This document shows, in pieces, positions 1-7,278 of a stretch of 44,625 nucleotides of DNA; the stretch's first letter is position 1; each line of letters starts with the position of its first letter. The stretch comes from Actinomycetales bacterium. GTDB taxonomy: Bacteria; Actinomycetota; Actinomycetes; Actinomycetales; Microbacteriaceae. The position numbers and the translations under genes were made by a program. The stretch covers positions 1 to 44,625 of the forward strand of contig JAATGR010000243.1 of the NCBI GenBank assembly GCA_015654575.1, given 5' to 3'. The notes under the pieces were generated by a model that saw nothing but the letters and a program-made list of their open reading frames with translations, had not been told where the DNA came from and made no database searches.

Positions 1-109
1 CGCCGCACTTCCGGTCTGAGTGCCGCGCCCGGGGCGCAGGCCTGAACGCGCGCGACGGCCACCACCGAATCTGTCGCAGCGGACCGCACCGACCGGGCAG
101 AATCGATTC

Positions 110-1138
110 ATGACAGCATTGGTTCGCGCTCTGATCGGCTGGGCGTTGCAGCGACGGCTGGTTCGCGCGTTCCTGCTCTACAGCGAGCACCGCGGCCCGG
201 CGCTCGCCGACGGCATCACCTACCGCGCACTGTTCAGCGTGTTCGCCGCGGTCCTTCTGGGATTCTCGTTCGCCGCGTTCTGGCTGTCGGGCAATCCGGA
301 CGCCTGGCAGGCGCTGGTCGACGCGGTGGACCGTGCGGTGCCGGGGTTGTCCGATGTCATCGACTTCTCAAGCATCCACGCGCAGCTCGGGTTCAGCGTC
401 GCGGGCGTGATCTCCCTGATTGGTCTTGTCGGCGCCTCGATCGGCGCGATCGGCTCGTTGCGGGCCGCGATCCGCGACCTCGCCGACACGCAGCGCGACG
501 ACGGCTTCTTCCTCTGGTCGCTGCTGCGCAACCTGCTGCTAGCGGTCGCGGTCGGGGCTCTGCTGATCTGCTCCGCCGCCGCGACGTTCGTCGGATCGGC
601 CTCCATCGCGACGCTCACCGGATGGCTCGGCCTGCCGGGCGATTCCCCGGTGGCGAACGTCGCGACCCGGGTGCTGGGACTGGTGATCGTGTTCGTGCTC
701 GACGTCGTCGTCGTGATCCTCGCGTTCGTCCTGCTCTCGGGGGTGAAGGCACCGGCGCGGGCGTTGTGGGCGGGCGCTGCGCTGGGCGGATGCGCGTTGA
801 CCGTGCTGCAGGAGCTGTCCGGGCTGTTCGTCGGCGGTGCCTCCTCGAACCCTCTGCTGGTCACGTTCTCCTCGCTGATCGCGTTGCTGTTGTGGTTCAA
901 CCTCTCGGCCCAGGTGCTACTGCTCTCCTCCGCCTTCATCATCGTAGACACGGCCGAGAGTCGGGATAGAGTCGCCGCCCGCTACGGCGCCGCCACGTTC
1001 GCCCAGCGGCGAGTGCAGCAGGCCGAACAGCGGGTGCGGTCCGCGACAGACGAGTTGCGCGCCGCGCGGGAGGCCGAGGCAGCGGAGCGTGCGAAGAAGG
1101 TGCCCAGTGGTGCGGATACCGCTGACGCCGGCGGCTAG
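110..1138 (+). CDS. YihY/BrkB-family inner membrane protein
   Basis: A polytopic membrane protein of 342 aa. The translation has about six hydrophobic segments, at roughly residues 40-60, 105-125, 140-165, 185-210, 220-240 and 255-280. It ends in a charged Ala/Glu/Arg-rich tail (about 300-330) that probably forms a coiled coil. The segment pattern and the early TYRALFS/LLLGFSFA region match the YihY/BrkB family (once annotated as ribonuclease BN); its molecular function is not established and a transport role is only inferred. I chose ATG 110 over the upstream ORF start at 20 because the first 30 residues are Arg/Pro-rich and unlike the family. A -10-like CAGAAT lies exactly 6 nt before this ATG. 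The TAG stop is also the start of the next gene's predicted -10 element. Confidence 0.85.
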   Translation: MTALVRALIGWALQRRLVRAFLLYSEHRGPALADGITYRALFSVFAAVLLGFSFAAFWLSGNPDAWQALVDAVDRAVPGLSDVIDFSSIHAQLGFSVAGVISLIGLVGASIGAIGSLRAAIRDLADTQRDDGFFLWSLLRNLLLAVAVGALLICSAAATFVGSASIATLTGWLGLPGDSPVANVATRVLGLVIVFVLDVVVVILAFVLLSGVKAPARALWAGAALGGCALTVLQELSGLFVGGASSNPLLVTFSSLIALLLWFNLSAQVLLLSSAFIIVDTAESRDRVAARYGAATFAQRRVQQAEQRVRSATDELRAAREAEAAERAKKVPSGADTADAGG

Positions 1139-1147
1139 GGTGGGCGC
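1136..1147 (+). promoter_or_regulatory. Predicted leaderless promoter for the 75-aa gene
   Basis: TAGGGT (1136-1141) is followed by 6 nt and then ATG 1148. The distance fits transcription starting at or next to the A of the ATG. The TAG of the hexamer is the stop codon of the YihY-type gene. There is no Shine-Dalgarno sequence and no clear -35. Confidence 0.5.
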
Positions 1148-1375
1148 ATGACCCTCGCACGACTTTCCGGAGGCCCACTCGATGGGCAGTTGATCCCACT
1201 CGAGGACGAGCAAGATGAGACCTATATCGCCGCCTACGGCGAGGGTCAGCTGGTCTACCGCCGAGGAGGGCCGGCGATCCACACCGGCACCGACGACGGC
1301 CCGACCGAGGTGAGCTTCGTCTACGTCGAGGGTACGGAGGACATCGATCCGGATCCCGACGGTCGCGACGAGTGA
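1148..1375 (+). CDS. Small hypothetical protein, 75 aa
   Basis: I do not recognise a family. The protein is short, soluble and acidic. It begins with a Gly/Leu-rich stretch (SGGPLDGQLIPLED), has a central YGEGQLVYRRGG segment and ends in a strongly acidic tail. It has good codon usage and its stop overlaps the GTG of the CYTH gene by 4 bp (GTGA), so the two are probably translationally coupled. The start ATG sits 6 nt after a TAGGGT hexamer, which suggests a leaderless transcript. I infer that it is a real gene from the codon usage and the coupling; no function can be given. Confidence 0.7.
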   Translation: MTLARLSGGPLDGQLIPLEDEQDETYIAAYGEGQLVYRRGGPAIHTGTDDGPTEVSFVYVEGTEDIDPDPDGRDE

Positions 1376-1983
1376 CCGCGCCGGAGTCGACCTCGCTCGA
1401 GGTTGAACGCAGCTACGACGTCCGGGAAGACACTCCTGTTCCCGACTGGTCGGCGCTTCCGGGGGTCGCTGCCGTCGGCGACGCCGAGGTGCGCGAGCTC
1501 GACGCCCGCTATCTGGACACCGAGGACGTCCGGCTGGCGCGCGCCGGGATCGCCCTCCGCCGGCGCAGCGGCGGACCGGATGAGGGGTGGCACGTCAAGG
1601 TGTCCGTGGCCGAGGGGCGCCGCGAGCATCATTGGCCGCTCGACGGGGACGACGTTCCCGCGGGCGCGGCCGAGCTGCTCGAACCCTGGGGAACTCCGCC
1701 GTTCTCGCCGTTGGCCCGCATTCGGAATCGACGAATCGCCTACGCCCTGCGAGATGCGGACGGGGGACTGGTCGCCGAGATGGTCGACGACCACGTCACC
1801 GCGCTCGCTGCGCGCACCGGGCGGGTGCAGCGGTGGCGGGAGTGGGAGGTTGAGCTCGGCCCGGCTGCCCCGGCCGATCGCACTGAGCGGGACGCCTTCT
1901 TCGCCGCCGTCGAGCAGTTGGTGCGCGATGCCGGCGGCCTGCCCGCCGCCTCAGATTCGAAGCTCGCTCGCACGCTCGGCTGA
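1372..1983 (+). CDS. CYTH-domain protein (triphosphate tunnel family)
   Basis: This 203-aa protein belongs to the CYTH/triphosphate-tunnel superfamily (adenylate cyclase CyaB, thiamine triphosphatase, inorganic triphosphatase). Visible marks are the N-terminal EVERSYDV strand, a YLDTEDVRLARAGIALRRR segment, a WHVK strand and a late EWEVEL strand, the alternating charged beta strands typical of the tunnel. The signature is normally ExExK; here the Lys position is Ser (EVERS), which may reduce phosphate handling. The GTG start overlaps the previous stop by 4 bp. The family acts on triphosphates or polyphosphate with divalent metal; the substrate here is unknown. A perfect 13-bp hairpin follows the stop and separates it from the convergent lpd gene. 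Confidence 0.85.
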   Translation: MTAPESTSLEVERSYDVREDTPVPDWSALPGVAAVGDAEVRELDARYLDTEDVRLARAGIALRRRSGGPDEGWHVKVSVAEGRREHHWPLDGDDVPAGAAELLEPWGTPPFSPLARIRNRRIAYALRDADGGLVAEMVDDHVTALAARTGRVQRWREWEVELGPAAPADRTERDAFFAAVEQLVRDAGGLPAASDSKLARTLG

Positions 1984-1992
1984 GAAGACGCC

Positions 1993-2022
1993 GATGGCGT
2001 CACCCGAGCGGGTGACGCCATC
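1993..2022. terminator. Bidirectional hairpin terminator between CYTH gene and lpd
   Basis: A perfect inverted repeat of 13 bp arms, GATGGCGTCACCC and GGGTGACGCCATC, around a GAGC loop. It lies between two convergent genes, 9 bp after one stop and 23 bp from the other. There is no T-tract on either side, as is common in high-GC actinobacteria. Confidence 0.8.
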
Positions 2023-2045
2023 GTGCGGAGAACCGGTGGTGCGGC

Positions 2046-3443
2046 TCAGAAGTTGATCATGTGGCCGGCCAGACCGTGGAAAGCCTCCTGCAGGGCTTCC
2101 GAGAGGGTCGGATGCGTGTGGACGTTGCGCGCCAGTTCGAGCGCGGTGAGGTCCCACTTCTGCGCGAGGGTCAATTCCGGCAGAAGCTCGGACACGTCGG
2201 GGCCGATCAGGTGGCCGCCGAGGAGCTCGAGGTGCTCGGCATCCGCGATGAGCTTCACGAACCCGACCGGTTCGCCCAGGCCGTGCGCCTTGCCATTGGC
2301 CATGAAGGGGAAAGTCGCGACCTTGATCTCGCGGCCGGTCTCCCGTGCCTGTGCCTCGGTGAGCCCGAAGGACGCCACCTGCGGGGAGCAGAACGTCGCC
2401 CGCGGCATGAAGCGGTAGTCGCCCAGCGTCTGTGTCTCCGCGCCGCCGATCGTCTCGGCCGCCACGACCGCCTGCGCCTCCGCCACGTGGGCCAGCTGCA
2501 GCTTGGCGGTCACGTCGCCGATCGCGTACACCCCCGGGATGTTCGTGCGCATGTGGTCGTCGATCTCGATGGCGCCTCGTTCGGTGAGCTTCACGCCGGT
2601 GTTCTCCAGGCCGTAGCCGTTCACGTTCGGGGCGAAGCCGACAGACATGAGCACCTTGTCCGCGACGATCGACGCCTGTGCGCCGTCCTTGCCGGTGTAG
2701 GTGACGGTGACGGTGGAGCCGTCGTCGACGACGGTCTCGACCTTGGTGGAGGTGAGGATCTCGACGCCGTAGTTCTTGTACTGCTTCGCGATCTCCTTCG
2801 ACACGTCCACGTCCTCGTTGGGCAGTGCCCGGTCGAGGAACTCGATGATCGTGACCTTCACGCCGAAGTTCGTCAGGACATAGGCGAACTCCATGCCGAT
2901 GGCGCCGGCGCCCACGATAACGATCGACGAGGGGAGGTCGCGTGCGAGGATCTGCTCCTCGTAGGTGACCACATTCTTGCTCAGGCTGACGCCCGGAAGC
3001 AGGCGGACGGTCGACCCGGTCGCGATGATCGCGTTGTCGAACGTGACACGTTCGGTCTGGCCGTCTGCCTTCGCGAGGTCGAGGGTCTTCGCGTCGACGA
3101 AGGTGCCGCGACCCTCGTACTCGGTCACCTTGTTCTTCTTCATCAGGTAGTGGATGCCCTTGACACGGCCGTCCGCCACCTCCCGGCTGCGATCCCAGGC
3201 GACGCCGTAATCGAAGTCGACGTGACCGGAGATGCCGAACAGCTGCGCCTTGTGGGCGAAGGTGTGCGCCAGCTCGGCGTTCTTCAAGAGGGCTTTCGAG
3301 GGGATGCAGCCCACGTTCAGGCAGACACCGCCCCAGTACTTCTCTTCGATGATCGCGACCGAGAGGCCGAGCTGTGCGCTGCGGACCGCGGCCACATACC
3401 CGCCGGGGCCCGCGCCGAGGATGACGACGTCGTAATGAGGCAT
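2046..3443 (-). CDS. lpdA: Dihydrolipoyl dehydrogenase (E3)
   Basis: An FAD-dependent pyridine nucleotide-disulfide oxidoreductase of 465 aa. It reoxidises dihydrolipoamide in the pyruvate and 2-oxoglutarate dehydrogenase complexes with NAD+. The N-terminal FAD motif [10 protein letters not shown] is at residues 10-19. The redox disulfide is C41/C46 in [14 protein letters not shown] second nucleotide-binding GxGxxG ([10 protein letters not shown]) lies near 180. The C-terminal active-site His-Glu pair is in HTHPTLSE near 440. I chose ATG 3443 over the ORF-track start three codons upstream because AAGGTGG sits at normal distance before it and MPHYDVV is the usual family start. It stands alone, with no E1/E2 genes nearby, and diverges from the copper-protein gene. 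A garA homologue, whose product controls 2-oxoglutarate dehydrogenase, lies 2 kb away. Confidence 0.96.
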   Translation of the reverse strand: MPHYDVVILGAGPGGYVAAVRSAQLGLSVAIIEEKYWGGVCLNVGCIPSKALLKNAELAHTFAHKAQLFGISGHVDFDYGVAWDRSREVADGRVKGIHYLMKKNKVTEYEGRGTFVDAKTLDLAKADGQTERVTFDNAIIATGSTVRLLPGVSLSKNVVTYEEQILARDLPSSIVIVGAGAIGMEFAYVLTNFGVKVTIIEFLDRALPNEDVDVSKEIAKQYKNYGVEILTSTKVETVVDDGSTVTVTYTGKDGAQASIVADKVLMSVGFAPNVNGYGLENTGVKLTERGAIEIDDHMRTNIPGVYAIGDVTAKLQLAHVAEAQAVVAAETIGGAETQTLGDYRFMPRATFCSPQVASFGLTEAQARETGREIKVATFPFMANGKAHGLGEPVGFVKLIADAEHLELLGGHLIGPDVSELLPELTLAQKWDLTALELARNVHTHPTLSEALQEAFHGLAGHMINF

Positions 3444-3647
3444 GATTCCCACCTTATCTCCCGGGGTGGTCGTCCGCCGCGTCCGGAATGGCGTTCTTGC
3501 CCCGGGTTCGCGGGCCGGGCGAAGGCTGCGAATCGCGTCTGCGCCTGCGATGCCGTGCGTGCCATGTCTTCCGGATGCCGGGCCGCACGCCTAGCCTGGC
3601 CTCAGGCGGGTCCACTGCCCGCCACGACCACGAGGAAAGGGTGCGAC

Positions 3648-4040
3648 ATGGACGCGATGATGATGGACGCGATGTCCGACGAGATGATGACCATGCCCGG
3701 CGCGCCGGCCATGGAGATGGAGCTTCTTCAGGCCTGCATGGATGCCTGTGCCGCCTGTGAGCAGGCGTGCACGGTCTGCGCGCTGCAGGGCATGTCCTGC
3801 GCCCCGGCGTGCATGAACTGCGCCGACATGTGCCACACCATGATGCGGTCGATGTTGCGCATGAGCGGGATGACCCCCGCGGTCATGGTCGCCATGCTGG
3901 ACGCGTGCATGGCGATGTGCCAGATGTGCATGGACGAGTGCATGGAGCACACCGGCGACGCCGTCTGCATGATGTGCGCGCAGTCGTGCCAGGCCTGCAT
4001 GGAGGCTTGCATGGCGGTGAAGACCGCGATGACGGCGTGA
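3648..4040 (+). CDS. Met/Cys-rich four-helix-bundle copper-binding protein (DUF326/Csp-like)
   Basis: By my count the 130 residues contain about 31 Met and 18 Cys. The Cys residues fall in repeated CxxxC and CxxC spacing (ACMDACAACEQACTVC; ACMAMCQMCMDECM; CMMCAQSCQACMEAC), as in the four-helix-bundle copper proteins of the DUF326/Csp group, which hold Cu(I) through Cys thiolates inside the bundle. An N-terminal extension of about 27 residues is almost all Met, Asp, Ala and Glu and could be an extra Cu(I)-binding arm. There is no signal peptide, so a cytosolic copper store or buffer is likely. ATG 3648 has a GAGGAAAGG ribosome site; the ORF-track frame running from 2061 is only open by chance. 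A TAGCCT hexamer lies at 3594-3599. Its stop is 7 bp from the convergent unknown gene. Confidence 0.88.
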   Translation: MDAMMMDAMSDEMMTMPGAPAMEMELLQACMDACAACEQACTVCALQGMSCAPACMNCADMCHTMMRSMLRMSGMTPAVMVAMLDACMAMCQMCMDECMEHTGDAVCMMCAQSCQACMEACMAVKTAMTA

Positions 4041-4047
4041 CGGGGCG

Positions 4048-4395
4048 TCAGCCCACTTCGCGCAGATTGAAGCGTGCCGCGCCGATGGCGAGCACGCGGT
4101 AACGGTCGTGCACGGCGACGGGCTCGCCGAGCCGGACGGCGTGCGAAGCGCCGGCCGCGTTGGCGAAGGTCGCCGTCCCGGATCCAGTGGCCCAGCGGAT
4201 CGTCACGGTGTCGTCGCCGGTTTCCACGACGAACGCATCGCGCCACTGCGTCGGTGTGCAGGCCGCCAGTCGCGACTGCACGAGATGCAGCGCGTGCCCG
4301 GGGTCGTACGAGGTGCAGCGTCCGCCCAGCCGGCACATGCACTGGGCGGCCGATTGCACGTCGACGGGGCCAGCAGCACGGGCGGAATGGGACAC
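4048..4395 (-). CDS. Hypothetical protein with N-terminal Cys cluster, 115 aa
   Basis: No family recognised. With the GTG start at 4395 the protein begins VSHSARAAGP and carries CMCRLGGRC at about residues 19-27. A Tyr-Asp-Pro-Gly-His segment follows, then a mostly beta region (FVVETGDDTVTIRWATGSG, VRLGEPVAVHDRYRVLAIG). The Cys cluster plus nearby His could bind a metal, but this is inference. I chose the GTG because GGAG lies 8 nt upstream and the extra 77 residues of the longest ORF are low-complexity. A TAAAGT -10 candidate lies about 40 nt upstream. Its 3' end faces the copper-protein gene at a 7-bp gap, so the two may share copper-related biology. Confidence 0.6.
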   Translation of the reverse strand: MSHSARAAGPVDVQSAAQCMCRLGGRCTSYDPGHALHLVQSRLAACTPTQWRDAFVVETGDDTVTIRWATGSGTATFANAAGASHAVRLGEPVAVHDRYRVLAIGAARFNLREVG

Positions 4396-4610
4396 GGTGT
4401 TCTCCGGGGATCTCTGACGGGTATGCCAGGACTTTAGGCGGGCTACTCCGCGTCCGCCCGTGCGGCGACACACGCGGCAACATTCGGGATCGGGCGCGGA
4501 GCATGGCTGTGCCGCGCCCGACTGCCGGCGACGCTTGCCGCCGTCCCGCCTGGTGAACTCCACGCGTGCCGGCCGCAGCTGACTAGACGCGGGGATGAGC
4601 TCGGCGCTCG

Positions 4611-4979
4611 TTACCTCCCGCGCCACGCCTCGGCACGGACCCGAGGCGCGAACCCCGACGGCCGTTCGATTGCAGGAAAAAGCACGACAGTGGGAGTGAT
4701 CGTGACCGCGAACTCGGGCAAGCGCAGTCGCCGGCGAAGCTGCCGCACTCCCCGCGCGACAGGTGCAACGAGGAGCACGACCACGCCGACGAAGAATCTC
4801 AGGCCGATTGCGTCTGTGACGATCGCCCCGGCGAGGGGGGCCAGCCCGAGGACTGCGATCACGATCGCGAGGCCGATCTACATGCTGCCCTGCTTGCGCA
4901 TGAGGCTCCGGAGAGTGTGCTCGGTGGCTGCCCGGCGGGCCTCGTCATAGCGCACGACCAGCGTCGCATCGGGGCTCAT
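4611..4979 (-). pseudogene. Decayed two-TM membrane protein gene with in-frame TAG
   Basis: Read from ATG 4979, the frame gives a 33-residue N-terminus (MSPDATLVVRYDEARRA...) and then TAG at 4880-4878. The same frame continues with two clear membrane segments (IGLAIVIAVLGLAPLAGAIV and FFVGVVVLLVAPVA), a basic loop and a beta-like segment, ending at 4611. The layout (short N-terminus, two adjacent TM helices, C-terminal strand region) resembles YcxB-like proteins, but I am not sure of the family. The codon after the Met before the stop could once have been TGG or CAG. The ATG overlaps the stop of the upstream gene (ATGA), so the two formed a coupled operon. Sequencing error is possible but would have to hit both genes. 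Confidence 0.55.
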
Positions 4980-5217
4980 CGCGCGTCCGCGGTGGGGTCC
5001 TCGGGCCGGTCGGCGGCGTCGGCGAGCACACGACGTTGCTGCTCGTCGAGCGCGGGAGCCCCGCGAGGAGCCAGTCCATCAACGCGCCGGCCACCCACGA
5101 CCGCGAGGTGTCGATGTGGGAATCGAAATACTCCAGCGCGCGATTTGTCTCGGCAGCGAGCTCTCCGGACGCCTCGCCACCACCTCGGACGACGAATGTA
5201 TCCACCTCGATGGTCAC
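4976..5217 (-). pseudogene. Frameshifted small gene, first gene of the decayed operon
   Basis: From GTG 5217 (GAGGGGG ribosome site upstream) the frame reads MTIEVDTFVVRGGGEASGEL and on to MDWLLAGLP. It then becomes Pro/Thr/Arg-rich with poor codons. One base away, the other frame continues as ALDEQQRRVLADAADRPEDP and stops at 4976, exactly overlapping the ATG of the next gene. Adding one base near 5050 would give a single protein of about 80 residues. The most likely explanation is a one-base deletion. The product is acidic, with helix-like content and no recognised family. Confidence 0.55.
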
Positions 5218-5389
5218 GCGTGCGTCCCCCTCGGCTCGGTGTCAGCGTATATGGAGGACCCAAAACCCTCGATCACACTCGTGCGGCGCCCGGCCCCTAC
5301 GCGACTCGGTCTCGGCAGGAGCGCGGAGCGGGCACCCGTGCAGCGGCTATGAGGTGCGGCCCCCGCCGTGCGGGCCGGGCGCCATCCGA

Positions 5390-5395
5390 TAGGCT
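5390..5395 (+). promoter_or_regulatory. Predicted -10 element for garA
   Basis: TAGGCT lies 21 nt before ATG 5417, leaving a short leader that carries GAGGAGGG as a ribosome site. No convincing -35 is visible. Confidence 0.4.
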
Positions 5396-5416
5396 TGATC
5401 GCGGTGAGGAGGGCAC

Positions 5417-5896
5417 ATGGACGACAACCGCGAACGCCCGGGCGACGATATCCGGCGCAGTGCCGGTGGTGCGCAGCACGATACGACGCAGACTTTCGGT
5501 CATGACTCCGATCTGTCCTTCGTCCCGTTCGGCAGTGATCTGACCGATGCGGAGATGGAGGCCATTGAGGCGCTGCCCTCCCGATCCGCGTTGCTGATCG
5601 TCCGGTCCGGCCCGGCCGCAGGCGCCCGCTACCTCCTCGACACCGATGTGACGACGGTCGGCCGGCATCCCGACGCCGACATCTTCTTCGACGACGTGAC
5701 GGTCTCGCGTCGTCATTCCGAGGTCACTTGTCTGGGGTCGGCGTTCGAGATCGTCGACCAGCGTTCACTCAACGGCACCTACGTCAACGGGGAGCGGGTC
5801 GACCGGTCCGCGCTCGTCAACGGCGCAGAGGTGCGCATCGGCAAGTTCCGTCTGACCTTCTTCGTCTCGCCCGCCGATCTGCCGGCGGACGAGTGA
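5417..5896 (+). CDS. garA: FHA-domain regulator, GarA/OdhI type
   Basis: A 159-aa protein with a flexible acidic N-terminus and a C-terminal FHA domain (about residues 58-150). The phosphothreonine-binding motifs are visible as VGRHPDADIFFDDVTVSRRH and SLNGTYVNGERV. Before the domain is a TTQTF stretch, equivalent in place to the double-Thr phosphorylation site of GarA and OdhI. In those proteins phosphorylation makes the FHA domain bind its own tail, releasing 2-oxoglutarate dehydrogenase from inhibition. The same switch between TCA cycle and glutamate synthesis is likely here. Its stop overlaps the ATG of ftsR. In mycobacteria garA is followed by the same MerR gene, so the pairing is conserved. 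A transmembrane kinase gene lies at 22-24 kb; whether it acts on GarA is unknown. Confidence 0.92.
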   Translation: MDDNRERPGDDIRRSAGGAQHDTTQTFGHDSDLSFVPFGSDLTDAEMEAIEALPSRSALLIVRSGPAAGARYLLDTDVTTVGRHPDADIFFDDVTVSRRHSEVTCLGSAFEIVDQRSLNGTYVNGERVDRSALVNGAEVRIGKFRLTFFVSPADLPADE

Positions 5897-6588
5897 TGGC
5901 GGCGGCGACCGCACGCGGTGCGGCCGCGTCCGGGCGGCTGATGAGCATCGGCCAGGTGCTCGCCCGGCTCGAAGCGGAGTTCCCCGCGCTCACCAGCAGC
6001 AAGCTGCGCTTCCTCGAAGCGCAGGGGATTGTCCGCCCCCGACGCACGGAGTCCGGCTACCGGAAGTTCGCCGCATCGGACGTGGAGCGCCTCCGACTCG
6101 CGTTGACGCTACAGCGCGATCACTACCTGCCGCTGCAGGTGATCCGCGAGTATCTCGACGACGTCGAGGCGGGGAAGTCGCCGGCGGCGCCGACGGGGGG
6201 CGCGCTCCGCTCCATCGTGCCGGCGTCGCGCCGCTACCGCCGCGACGATCTGCTGCGGGAGGCCGGTGCGCCCTCGCAACTGCTCAACGAGGCGATCGGC
6301 CTCGGCCTCGTCCCCGGAGGCGAGACCTACGACGACCGGTCGCTCGCGATGCTGCGATCACTCGTCGCGCTCGACCGGCACGGGATCGAGCCACGCCATC
6401 TGCGCGCGCTCCGTCAGAGCGCTCAACGCGACGTGGCACTGGTGGAGGCGGCGTTGGCTCCGCTGCGGCGTCGGTCCGATGCGACGTCGAGAGGACGCGC
6501 CGCAGAGGTGGCGGCCGAACTGTCACGACGGCTGGGCGAGGTGCGCGAGTCGATCGTGCGCCAGGCGCTGGAACAGCTCGAAGGCTGA
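5896..6588 (+). CDS. ftsR: MerR-family regulator FtsR (Rv1828-like)
   Basis: A 230-aa MerR-type DNA-binding protein. The N-terminal winged helix-turn-helix is seen in LMSIGQVLARLEAEFPAL and LRFLEAQGIVRPRRTESG followed by YRKFAASDVERLRLALTLQR. The long C-terminal helical region lacks the Cys ligands of metal-sensing MerR proteins. Position directly after garA (ATG overlapping the stop) and sequence match the Rv1828/FtsR group. FtsR in Corynebacterium activates ftsZ. I chose ATG 5896 because it is coupled to the garA stop; the longer ORF runs back through garA in another frame. An ftsZ gene with a dyad in its promoter region is in this same window at 39 kb, a candidate target. Confidence 0.9.
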   Translation: MAAATARGAAASGRLMSIGQVLARLEAEFPALTSSKLRFLEAQGIVRPRRTESGYRKFAASDVERLRLALTLQRDHYLPLQVIREYLDDVEAGKSPAAPTGGALRSIVPASRRYRRDDLLREAGAPSQLLNEAIGLGLVPGGETYDDRSLAMLRSLVALDRHGIEPRHLRALRQSAQRDVALVEAALAPLRRRSDATSRGRAAEVAAELSRRLGEVRESIVRQALEQLEG

Positions 6589-6620
6589 GGCGACACGCCG
6601 CATCCCGGATGCGGATGTCA

Positions 6621-6649
6621 TTGCTCCTGTGTGGCGGCTCATCTAGCGT
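6621..6649 (+). promoter_or_regulatory. Predicted promoter of the second MerR gene
   Basis: TTGCTC (6621-6626), 17 nt, then TAGCGT (6644-6649). This is the best canonical -35/-10 pair I found in the window. It ends 33 nt before ATG 6683, with GAAGAGG in the leader. Confidence 0.5.
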
Positions 6650-6682
6650 GGAGGAAGACGACGTGGAGAAGAGGGCACACGG

Positions 6683-7228
6683 ATGAACGTAGGCGAACCG
6701 AGCGGCGATGCCGGCCTCGCATCCGACCTCCTTTTCACGGATGGTCTTCCCCAGCTCGACGACCAGGTCGGATACCGCGGGGCACAGGCCGCTCGAGCGG
6801 TGGGCATCACCTACCGTCAGCTCGACTACTGGGCGCGCACCGAGCTGGTGGAGCCGACCGTGCGGGGCGCGAGCGGTTCGGGATCGCAGCGGCTGTACGG
6901 CTTCCGCGACATCCTCGTCCTCAAACTCGTCAAGCGATTGCTGGACACCGGCATCTCGCTGCAGCAGATCCGCGTCGCCGTGGAGCAGTTGCGCGCGGCC
7001 GGCGTCAGGGACCTGGCCGGCACGACCCTCATGAGCGACGGAGCATCGGTGTACCTGTGCACCTCGAACGACGAGGTCATCGACCTGGTCAGCCGAGGAC
7101 AGGGCGTGTTCGGCATCGCGGTCGGCAAGGTCCTTCGCGAGGTGGAGTCCACGCTCGTCGAGTTCGACCCGCAGGCACCCGACACCGCGGACGAGCTCGC
7201 CGCCCGTCGCGCCCGCCGCACCGCCTAG
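6683..7228 (+). CDS. MerR-family transcriptional regulator (Rv1830-like)
   Basis: A 181-aa regulator with a MerR-type winged helix-turn-helix at about residues 30-100 (GYRGAQAARAVGITYRQLDYW, then LYGFRDILVLKLVKRLL). After this come a dimer helix (ISLQQIRVAVEQLRAAG) and a C-terminal beta segment ending in an Ala/Arg-rich tail. The sequence fits the Rv1830 group that sits near garA in mycobacteria. There a bifunctional-nuclease gene usually lies between the two MerR genes; it is absent here. Regulated genes are unknown. It has its own predicted promoter 94 bp after ftsR, so it may be transcribed separately. Confidence 0.88.
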   Translation: MNVGEPSGDAGLASDLLFTDGLPQLDDQVGYRGAQAARAVGITYRQLDYWARTELVEPTVRGASGSGSQRLYGFRDILVLKLVKRLLDTGISLQQIRVAVEQLRAAGVRDLAGTTLMSDGASVYLCTSNDEVIDLVSRGQGVFGIAVGKVLREVESTLVEFDPQAPDTADELAARRARRTA

Positions 7229-7278
7229 AGCGGAACCTTCGAGCCGACGTCCGCGGGGGCGGCGCGCTGCGGCACTCC

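Noticed and set aside
2061-3647. A long plus-strand ORF running into the copper-protein gene
   Set aside because: Before 3648 it is antisense to lpdA. Only the last 130 codons have ribosome site and family motifs.
3591-3950. A His-rich minus-strand ORF opposite the copper gene, looking metal-binding
   Set aside because: The His residues come from reverse-complemented ATG codons (CAT) of the Met-rich gene.
4396-4430. Possible CsoR-type copper operator (ATACCC) before the 115-aa gene
   Set aside because: Only one arm is present; no matching GGGTAT at the right distance.
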